Shown here: positions 55,723-64,000 of the stretch, piece by piece | How the letters are laid out: the number at the start of each line of letters is the position of its first letter | Position numbering within the stretch: the first letter of the stretch is position 1 | Assembly: GCA_020736575.1 (NCBI GenBank) | Contig: JAGPYM010000001.1 | Coordinates: 3,162,001 to 3,226,000, forward strand | Reading direction: 5' to 3' | Length of the DNA stretch: 64,000 nt | Origin: Thelonectria olida | Lineage: Eukaryota; Ascomycota; Sordariomycetes; Hypocreales; Nectriaceae | Notes under the pieces: model-generated | The model's input: only the letters and a program-made list of their open reading frames with translations | The model's database searches: none | Told to the model about the DNA's origin: nothing | Made by a program: the position numbers and the translations under genes

Positions 55723-57807
55723 ATGGAGTCCATCAACTCCTCCAATCTCGGCGAGGGCATTCCCCAGCCCGGTATGCCCCAGCCTCAGCTCCCTCAGTTC
55801 GCCGTTCTCGACTTCCTAATACCCGGCTTCTCCGTCTTCTCAACTGCCGTCAACACCTACCTCGGAGTCGACCTCAACATCTACATCCCCCTGCTCCTCG
55901 TTATTTCCGGCCTCACCTTTGCCTGGACCTACATGAGCGACTATGCCTGGGGCATGATTGAGAAGTACATGATGTCTGTCGTTCGCATCCGTACAGATGA
56001 TGAGATCTACAACATTATCATGACCTGGGTTGCCAGCCAGCGCTTCGCCCAAGGCTCTCGCCGCTTCATCGTCAACACCAACATCAACTCTCGCTGCTGG
56101 TTCCTTTGGCGATACAACGACGACGACGACGATGAGGAGGGCGATGGCGAGTCCAACGGCCTCACCCCCCGCAAGAAGCCTCTTCAGTACACTCCTTCGT
56201 TCGGCACTCACTTCTTCTGGTACAAGGGCCACCTCCTTCTCTTCGACCGACATGAGAACCGAGAGCAGTCGGCTTTCCTTGGTGTCAGCGAGCGTGAGGA
56301 GATCTCCATTTCTTGCTTTGGCCGCAACCCTCGCATTCTCAAGGAGCTTCTCGTCGACGCGCGATCGCAGTACATGAAGAAGGACGAGAGCAAGACTCTC
56401 ATCTACCGTGGCGCCTCCAGCAGCACCGGCGGCGAGCCTTCCTGGCAGCGCTGCATGACCCGTGCTAGCCGACCTGTTTCCACCGTCATCCTCAACGAAA
56501 AGGTCAAGACCGATCTCATCGAGGATGTCACCGACTACCTCAACCCCGCCACTCGTCGCTGGTACTCCAACCGCGGTATCCCCTACCGCCGTGGCTATCT
56601 GCTGTACGGTCCTCCCGGTACCGGAAAGAGTTCTCTGAGTCTTGCGCTGGCTGGCTTCTTCCGCATGCGAATTTACATGGTTAGCCTGAGCTCCGTCATG
56701 GCCAACGAGGAGAACCTGTCGTCTCTCTTTGCTGAGCTTCCTCGTCGCTGCGTCGTCCTTCTCGAGGATATCGACAGCGCCGGTCTTACTCATACTCGTG
56801 AAAACGGAAACGGCCAGAACGGCGAGCAGACCCCCATCGCCGCGCCCGCCGCTCCCGCTAATCCTGCAGCTGGAAAGGGACTCCCTGCCCAGCCTCTGCC
56901 TGGACGTCTCTCACTCTCCGGCCTTCTCAACATTCTCGACGGTGTTGCTTCTCAGGAGGGCCGCGTTCTCATCATGACCACAAACCACCTGGAGAAGCTC
57001 GACAAGGCCCTGATCCGACCCGGCCGCGTCGACATGATCGTCAAGTTTGGCCTTGCCGATGCCGGTATGACTGCTGCCATCTACCGCGCCATCTACGCGC
57101 CCTATGAGGGCGAGGATGTCAAGGTCCCTGGTGGTCTCACCCGAAAGCAGACGGGGCTCGTCGATGAGGATGAGGCCAAGAAGGAGGCTGACTTGATTGC
57201 CAAGGCCCGTGCCGATACCCTTGAGCACATCGACCGTCTGGCTACTGAGTTCGCCAAGAGGATCCCTGAGCACGAGTTCAGTCCCGCCGAGATCCAGGGT
57301 CTCCTCCTGAAGCACAAGCGCAACCCTGAGAAGGTACTTGAGGTTATCGATGAGTGGATTGTCGAGACGCGCAAGGAGAAGAAGAAGAAGGAGGTTGAGG
57401 ATGCCGAGAAGCTCCGCAAGGACGAGGAGAAGGCCAGGAAGAAGGCGGCCAAGGCGAAGCGCAAGGAGGAGAGAGCCAAGGCCCGCAAGAAGGCCAAGAA
57501 GGCCAAGAAGGCTGCCAAGCGCAAGAGTGGTGAGGCTTCTGGTTCCGATTCTGACTCTGGCTCCGATTCTGATTCTGACTCTTCGGAGTCCGAGTCTGAG
57601 CAGGATCAAGTCAAGGATGCGGCCAAGGACACGGAGTCTAAGAAGAACGATGAGAATAAGGAGACCAATAAGGACGACAAGGAGACTGAGAAGACCGAAA
57701 AGGTCGAGAAGGTTGAGGAGACCAAGGAGACCAAGGACGAGGAAAAGGAGAAACCGCAGAAGGGCACCTCCGATTCAGGATACGATACCCCCGAGCTTAC
57801 TTCGTAA
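55723..57807 (+). CDS. BCS1-like AAA ATPase with long charged C-terminal tail
   Basis: Intronless gene of 694 residues from ATG 55723. Bcs1 inserts the Rieske protein into mitochondrial complex III, but the many fungal BCS1-like paralogues may act elsewhere. One TM helix (YIPLLLVISGLTFAWTYM, about 50-67) precedes a BCS1-type N-terminal domain, then the AAA domain: Walker A GPPGTGKSS (296-304), Walker B VVLLEDIDSA, sensor TTNHLEKLDKALIRPGRVD. A roughly 50-residue Pro/Ala/Asn insert (IAAPAAPANPAAGKG) follows Walker B. The last 160 residues are a Lys/Glu/Ala coiled-coil-like helix (KARKKAAKAKRKEE), an Asp/Ser repeat and a Lys/Glu/Thr tail, absent from true Bcs1. An upstream in-frame ATG at 55675 has a weaker context and would add 16 residues; 55723 has a purine at -3 and G at +4. 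Confidence 0.9.
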   Translation: MESINSSNLGEGIPQPGMPQPQLPQFAVLDFLIPGFSVFSTAVNTYLGVDLNIYIPLLLVISGLTFAWTYMSDYAWGMIEKYMMSVVRIRTDDEIYNIIMTWVASQRFAQGSRRFIVNTNINSRCWFLWRYNDDDDDEEGDGESNGLTPRKKPLQYTPSFGTHFFWYKGHLLLFDRHENREQSAFLGVSEREEISISCFGRNPRILKELLVDARSQYMKKDESKTLIYRGASSSTGGEPSWQRCMTRASRPVSTVILNEKVKTDLIEDVTDYLNPATRRWYSNRGIPYRRGYLLYGPPGTGKSSLSLALAGFFRMRIYMVSLSSVMANEENLSSLFAELPRRCVVLLEDIDSAGLTHTRENGNGQNGEQTPIAAPAAPANPAAGKGLPAQPLPGRLSLSGLLNILDGVASQEGRVLIMTTNHLEKLDKALIRPGRVDMIVKFGLADAGMTAAIYRAIYAPYEGEDVKVPGGLTRKQTGLVDEDEAKKEADLIAKARADTLEHIDRLATEFAKRIPEHEFSPAEIQGLLLKHKRNPEKVLEVIDEWIVETRKEKKKKEVEDAEKLRKDEEKARKKAAKAKRKEERAKARKKAKKAKKAAKRKSGEASGSDSDSGSDSDSDSSESESEQDQVKDAAKDTESKKNDENKETNKDDKETEKTEKVEKVEETKETKDEEKEKPQKGTSDSGYDTPELTS

Positions 57808-60800
57808 AGAAGGACGAGTTAATGACATGTACTACATCACGAATAACAACAAGAAAAAAGTTTCTTTTGACAGCATTTCAATTCGAATTACCACATTACG
57901 CGATCAATTTGACCTGGCTCGAGTGAGTGTGATACAGCCGCGGAATAGTTGGCGTTCAAGTGAGCAAATTTGGCTCATCGTGTTGGTTTATGACCAGGGT
58001 TTCTTTTGTATCTAGAAACGCTTTTAGTATAATTTGGCGAGAGACCAATAAATCCTTTTATATTTACTCGATAGTAGTCGACGTGCCTCAAACCAGAGGG
58101 TTTAATCTCGCTGTGATGAAGGGTCCGTTCCTTCGACAGCTTACCCTGCAGATGCTTTCCAGTGCGACAAGGCACACGAGTAGATTAATGCGTTTCAATT
58201 CTTTCAGACTTCAAGACATCACGAATGAACATAAGGCGCCTGTCTATTAATACATGTGAGGCCTTTCCCATACCGCAACCACGACATTGGAACTTAAGCA
58301 GAGATTTTTGATGCAGTCATTTCGCGAATACTTGTCATGACTACTCCGCAGGCATGACGCGGGGGTACGGTGGGGGTCGACACGATATCCTACAATGCTG
58401 GAAGGAGACGCGAGAACATCAAGGTACGAACTACGAAACCGTCGCACAAGACTTACAAGACGACAATGGTAGGCATGGCGAAACACGAGGTATACAGCGG
58501 GATTCTCGTGAGAGATAGCTGCTGGTCTATGGAGTATGACAATGGTGCGAGTGTCTGACATGGTCACGCCAGTATCTCAGAGAGTGCCTTGATCTTTCTG
58601 ACAAGAGGGCCTCGTGGCAAAAGCATGCATTGAGAGGTCTAAAAAGATTGGGGGACCAAGTGGCCGATTCGGAGTGGTCTGCAGGCGCCGAGGACCTCAT
58701 CACAACCTCAAGGGTCCGATATCGTTCCATCGGCATGACGATACGGGCGACTCGGCACTATTCTGGCCATGTCAAACCATTCGTATGTTGGCTTTGCCCA
58801 TCAATTTGACGGATACTCTCAGCCTGTTCGAGCTACGAGATCCTTGTAAAGACTCGAAAAATTGCACGAACCAACAACACACTTTGCGTGGAGGTGCATT
58901 GCCGCATCTACATCTCCTAGCGGGTGGGATATTATCAGATCAAGACTACGCGAATTAAGGTCGACCTACGGCTTGGAAAACTAGACTGGAGTGGCGTGCC
59001 CTTGTGCGTGGCGTGCATTGTACGAGAGTGTACATCCAGGTACATAAAGCGTCCGGCCTGGGCGGGAGAGGGATATTCGGTAGCCTACCGGGAGAGCCTA
59101 GGTAGGAGACGGGGGGGGAAACGATGATGAATGGCTGATCAAAGTCCCCCGTGGGACGACGAGGAGAAAATAGTAGAAAAGAATTGCCATGACGTGCCAA
59201 AGAATGCATCAGCGTACCCGCCAGGCCGGCGGCCGTGTAAGCTCCATGCGGCTTGAGGATAGACACGCAGGGTTTTACGTACAACATCCCTTGCTCCCAT
59301 GTCTCGGCTCCTGGAACGAGGTCAGCAAAACGGGAAACATCAAGTTGTTTTAGTGGTGCCGAGATGCAAGCTTGCTGCACCTTGATTATCTTGGTGGGAT
59401 GGAGCCGAGCTAGTTTGCACGAGGCTCGGGTGGTGGTTGAAACGAAGGGCCGGGGGCTAGCTGGATGGGCGTTAGACGGCCCACGCTGAGGAATCGACGT
59501 GGGATGCATGAGGTGGACGATGAGTTGATGATGCTGAAAAGGGTGTATCGATGAGGGACAAACCGGGACGATGGCGCTAGAAGAACAGTTTTAGTAAGGA
59601 GAAGGAGAGACAATAAATTCCTCATCAGCTCAGGTCTGAGGGTGAGCGGGTGTGCCATATTTGAGGGTCTAGACTGCGGGATGATGGGGGAGAAGAGGCG
59701 ATGTAAGTGACTTGACAATGTAAGAACTAAAAGAAACAGTGTCTCAACAAGGACACCTTGGAATAGAAGTGAGGCGAGATCTGGGTTGCAGATTCTCGAA
59801 TATCTTGAAGCCCAGTACTTGGTAGACGGCTGAGATAGTCAGAATCGGCTGTTGAACTTGTTGGACAAGCTTGACAGGGCCTGCTTGCAAGTCGACGTAG
59901 GTGTGCCAAGTCCCTGTGGTCAGATAGTTGAAGGTGAAAGGCGGATAATTTCAACGACTGATTCCACAGCCATTCATTGTCTGTTCTCTGAGGTATTTGC
60001 TTGAAGCCTTGGACGGATGCACGAGTCGGCTAAAGGCGTGGGTGGGCTGGAAGGCCTAGGTGGAATCTGGAAATCATGGCCCGTGAATGTGGGATGGAGG
60101 GGCATCTGATAAAAAAAACATCGTTAATGCCTCCCGGACTCCACGGTTGAGGGGACGAGAGAAAAAAAAAAGGTGGAATAGTCTGTGCCGACGGCAGATG
60201 GGGTGACTTAACTCTCAAGAAGGGATGGTGTGGAGTGGTCGGTTCCTGACTGGGCCATGAATGAATGAATGAATGCATCAAGATTAATCCATGACCCCTC
60301 CTCCTTGTTGTTTGGTCACAAGCAAGAGCGGAACACGGCCGGCTTTGAGGTTTGCTCCAGGGGAAGAGGGAGGGATGGGTGGCCATGACACACGTGAAGA
60401 CCTGACAAAGAGAAGAGAGACAATTGTTGTTGAGGATTGCCCTATTGTTCGTGGAAATTGGCTTGAGGCGTTGGGAGATGATGTATTAAACGAAAAAGAG
60501 CAGATTGAAGAGTTGTTGCCGAATACGATAACGACAATGCGAAGGAGACGAATACGGAGATAATGCGGCTTCAGTATTCGGACGGGACCTTGTATTCGTA
60601 CCGTGGCGACGTCTACGGGCGTCGGTTGGAAGAAGGACGCTGAGAAATTTTGTTTGATGAGGGGCTGAAAATCATGGACGGCACTGGAGAGTGGGAAGCC
60701 AGCGGGGCAGTTGCACCTGCCGTTGGTTCCCTGCATAATCAACGTGCTGGTTGCCGCTGGGAATGGAAGGGAAGGATGGGGGGTACCTTTACTATGCCCC

Positions 60801-62509
60801 TCCGGCTCTTTCTTTCTTCGGAGAGTTCCACAACTCACCTTGCGCGCGTTGGCTGTAGCGCTGTAATCCGCCGACACGGTGCTCGGAGCATATCATGGGA
60901 TGATTTTGTTGCTGTGAGACTGGCTGTGAGACTTGGGTGGTTCAATTCCCCCTCTAGCTCTGGGAGATGGTGCGAAGATGGCGAAGAGGAAGCCTCAATG
61001 TGGACCTGAAACGGAACCGTCCATGCGGTGGAGTTTGTGAAGTCGACAGAAGAACCTGTGAGGAGGATGCTTTGCATCTGATAACTGGAAAGACGACGGG
61101 GATTCTCCCGGGACAGAGAAGCCAAGTTAGTCAACGCAGTTTTAGTACAATGGGGGAGGAAGTGAGGATGCTGGGCCGCGGTACTTGGCCTGTACTTGGA
61201 GGGACATGAGTGGACTGATCCAGCAAGCAGGCATGAATCCTCAGTTTAGGCATGGTACGCGACTCGAGCGGGAGAGAGATGTGGTTGAGGCGGAAACGAG
61301 ATCATGAAGCAGGGAAGTGGCCGTGGGGAAGCATCTTGATGGTGAGATGGCGAAAGATGGAGTGGATGATCTCACCTAGACCAAGATCCAAAACAAGAGA
61401 GATGCATACGGCCATCTCAGCCAGCAACTTGCCGTTTACTAACGTAGGCCAGGCCTGGGTAACGTTAATGATTATTAGATCGCTTCCCCTTTCAGCCAAA
61501 TGGGAGATGCAGGAAGTGCCTACGTACGCTCCTGCATCTGTAGCACGAAAATATTTCCCTCTTGCCTCCTTCCTCAGGTGTGTAAGGCCCACCTCCAACT
61601 GCGAATACGGTCTTGTTCGTTCTGATATCTCGATGATCTGTGCTCGTCTGCGTTATTCTGACCGTGCTTCTGAGATTCAGCTGCATCCTCGTACATCGCC
61701 ATCCGCGCACCTGCACTCAACAACGCCGTCGTTAATCTCTCGGGCCTGTGTGTAAGTCGTCCGTCCCTGTTGTCAAGCTGCCGTTCCCCGCCACCAACAT
61801 ACCCATGCTCCCCACTATCATGGGTGGTTCAGTTCGACCGCCGCCACTACCACGGCCGGTACGAATACAGATTGTGTCATCTCCTCCACTCCTCAACCCC
61901 CATCTCAAACGAACCCGCTTGGTCCAAGACATTCTCGACCTGCGTACCTGGCAGCCAGCTGCATCCAGTTTCGGGCTTTGCCGTCATGCGTATTGGGTGG
62001 CTGTGAACCCTCCGAGAAGCCTCTGCCCTCCATCACAGATGCCACATGCCACACAGCACATGGCCATGATAGAGCACTTGGACAGCCAAACCAGACCCAA
62101 AAGAGCACAGCGGGAGGAGCAAAAAGGGCGGTGAAAACGACTTCGGTTGTCATGATGTTGTGAAGCGTCCGCACACACCAATTCGCCCATCCAAGAGAGG
62201 GAAAAAAGAGGCACTAGCTAACTCAACAAGTTGCAGACAAGGCGGCAAGGCCCTGGTCCCTTGATCCCCTGGCCCGTCCCCTAGTTAAGTGCCACTGGAC
62301 TGCTTTTTGGCCGTGTACTTTTCGATTCGTCCCGGCCGAGACAGTTCAAACAAACAAAGGGCCCCAATCCCAATCTCGCGAAATCCGCCGATACCCCTCC
62401 GCTCCATTTCTTCTTCTTCTTCTTCAACTCACGTCCCCCGCCAACTTTTTCTCTCTTCTTCCTCCCAAGCATACAGACATCCTCTCCCTCCTCTATACAC
62501 TCTTCCAAG
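57808..62509. other. 4.7-kb stretch with no supported gene
   Basis: Open frames here are short, overlap on opposite strands and show no domains or splice coherence. The largest, near 58955-59509, 60284-60877 (both minus) and 61252-61755 (plus), look like chance frames in GC-rich DNA. The last 250 bp (TTCTTC run and CT-rich leader) are the likely promoter and 5' leader of HMG-CoA synthase. The rest may hold distal regulatory sequence or non-coding transcription units. No transposon protein, tRNA or rRNA is recognisable. Confidence 0.5.
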
Positions 62510-64000
62510 ATGGCCTCCCGACCTCAGAACATTGGCATCAAGGCCATTGAGATTTACTTCCCCAGCCAGGTGAGTGTTGAGGTCTTCCTCTGCCCCGTGC
62601 TCCTCAATCACCCCGAGATCAGATCTCTCTACGCAGGGGCAGCAGCAAACTTGCCTGTGGAAATTTCAGGGTCCTTGTTGTGCAGTGGTTGTGGTCATGT
62701 TGGGATGTGATCGTGTGCCCCTCCATCCAATCCACCATCGCAACTTTTTTTTGTTGCCCCTCATCCCGCCACACGTTCTCCTCAACGCGACAAAGCTCTT
62801 TGCTAACCACGGCCTGTTTACCACCTTTAGTATGTCGAGCAGACTGAGCTGGAGAAGTTTGACGGTGTCAGCACCGGCAAGTACACCATTGGCCTCGGCC
62901 AGACCAAGATGAGCTTCTGCGACGACCGAGAGGGTATGTGTGGCCCTCCCCTTGAGCATGGCTCCCACAGGGCTAGCTGCGCAAGCGCAACAATGTCTCC
63001 ATCATAGACATGGAGAATAGAAACAACAAGTACTGACTTGGGAAATTCCCCGTGTGAAGACATCTACTCTTTCGCCCTCACCGCTACCTCCAACCTCCTC
63101 AAGAAGTACAAGATCGATCCCAACTCGATTGGCCGCCTCGAGGTCGGCACCGAGACCATTCTGGACAAGTCCAAGTCCGTCAAGACTGTTCTGATGCAGC
63201 TTTTCGGCGACAACACCAACATTGAGGGTGTCGACACCGTCAATGCCTGCTACGGCGGTACCAATGCCATCTTCAACACCGTCAACTGGGTTGAGAGCTC
63301 TGCTTGGGACGGTCGTGACGCCATTGTCGTTGCTGGTGACATTGCTCTCTACGCTAAGGGTAATGCCCGCCCAACTGGCGGCGCTGGTGCCGTTGCCCTT
63401 CTCATTGGCCCCAACGCCCCAATTGTCATGGAGCCTGGTCTCCGTGGTACCTACATGCAGCACGCCTATGACTTCTACAAGCCCGACCTGACCAGCGAGT
63501 ACCCCTATGTTGACGGTCACTACTCCGTCAACTGCTACACCAAGGCCCTCGACTCTGCTTACCGTGAGTATTGCAAGCGCGAGGCCAAGCAGTCCACAAA
63601 CGGCGTCACCAATGGCACCGACTCCTCTAAGACCAGCCTGGACCGCTTCGACTACATGGCTTTCCACGCCCCTACCTGCAAGCTCGTCCAGAAGTCATAT
63701 GCTCGTCTTCTCTACCATGACTACCTGGCCAACCCCGACTCCACCGCTTTCGCCGAGGTTGCCCCTGAGCTCCGCGATATGGATTACGAGAAATCTTTGA
63801 CCGACAAGGCTCTCGAGAAGACCTTCATGGGTCTTACCAAGAAGCGCTTCCAGGAGCGTGTCAACCCTGCCATCCAGGTCGCTACCCTGTGCGGTAACAT
63901 GTACTGCGGCAGTGTCTGGGGTGGTCTGGCCAGCTTGGTCAGCATCGTTGATAGCAAGGACCTCGAGGGCAAGCGCATCGGTCTCTTCAGCTACGGTTCC
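62510..64000 (+). CDS. ERG13: HMG-CoA synthase, 3' end off the window
   Basis: Exons 62510-62569, 62831-62933 and 63060 to the right edge; the gene continues beyond the window. The enzyme condenses acetyl-CoA with acetoacetyl-CoA to HMG-CoA at the start of the mevalonate and sterol pathway, in the cytosol. Key residues are present: the general-base Glu in EVGTETI, the catalytic Cys in [10 protein letters not shown], and the His in [21 protein letters not shown] and [12 protein letters not shown] are further family signatures. The start [20 protein letters not shown] is the usual N-terminus, and the first intron (GTGAGT..TTTAG, 261 nt) splits it at the conserved [12 protein letters not shown]. 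About 350 residues are visible of the usual 450-460. Confidence 0.96.

Noticed and set aside
60284..60877. 197-codon minus-strand frame
   Set aside because: Composition is arbitrary, it overlaps plus-strand frames of similar length, and it has no motif or conserved-looking segment.

Overview
This window looks like nuclear DNA of a filamentous ascomycete. The genes carry short (about 50-200 nt) GT-AG introns with CTAAC/CTGAC-like branch sites, start codons sit in fungal-type contexts, and the proteins (LaeA-like methyltransferase, PTH11/SAT4 rhodopsin-like receptor, Crh-type GH16, PEX20, fungal F-box protein, NACHT-type NLR remnant) are typical of Pezizomycotina. Protein character suggests Sordariomycetes, possibly Hypocreales, but I cannot fix the genus. 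I see no convincing tRNA, rRNA or CRISPR. I reconstructed exon structures by eye from splice signals and frame continuity.

Left part (1-14.5 kb): a partial secreted protein, then a metabolic neighbourhood. It holds a short-chain dehydrogenase, a LaeA-like SAM methyltransferase (minus strand), a plant/fungal-type O-methyltransferase, a large aromatic-acid-exporter/BRE4-like membrane protein, a GPI-type secreted protein and an NmrA-like reductase. Oxidoreductase, methyltransferases and exporter resemble accessory genes of a small-molecule pathway or detoxification locus, but no PKS, NRPS or terpene synthase is present.

Middle (15-27 kb): mostly conserved cellular genes. These are an SRPK-type kinase, a secreted sorbosone-dehydrogenase-like protein, SEC13 (COPII and nuclear pore) and PEX20 (peroxisomal co-receptor), the last two divergent from a shared 0.77-kb promoter. 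A single-pass membrane protein with repeated cytosolic motifs follows.

27-42 kb: gene-poor. A 6.2-kb stretch with no supported gene precedes a low-complexity Ser/Arg- and Pro-rich protein. Then come a Crh-type cell-wall transglycosylase with an unusual charge-polarised tail and no GPI signal, a SAT4/PTH11-like 7-TM protein, and a zinc-independent MDR reductase.

42-51 kb: accessory and decaying DNA. It contains a frameshifted gene remnant, an N-terminally truncated and frameshifted NLR (NACHT-family) remnant with a small two-helix ORF overlapping its head on the other strand, a GPI-type secreted protein, an intact OST-alpha/TMEM184-like membrane protein, and a degenerate Ty3/Gypsy integrase fragment in a gene-poor stretch.

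51-64 kb: a multi-exon F-box protein, a BCS1-like AAA ATPase with a long charged tail, a 4.7-kb gap, and the start of HMG-CoA synthase (ERG13), which runs off the right edge. I found no clearly undescribed multi-gene system. The best leads are the Crh-like protein's tail, the accessory enzyme neighbourhood at the left, and the long silent region ahead of the low-complexity gene.
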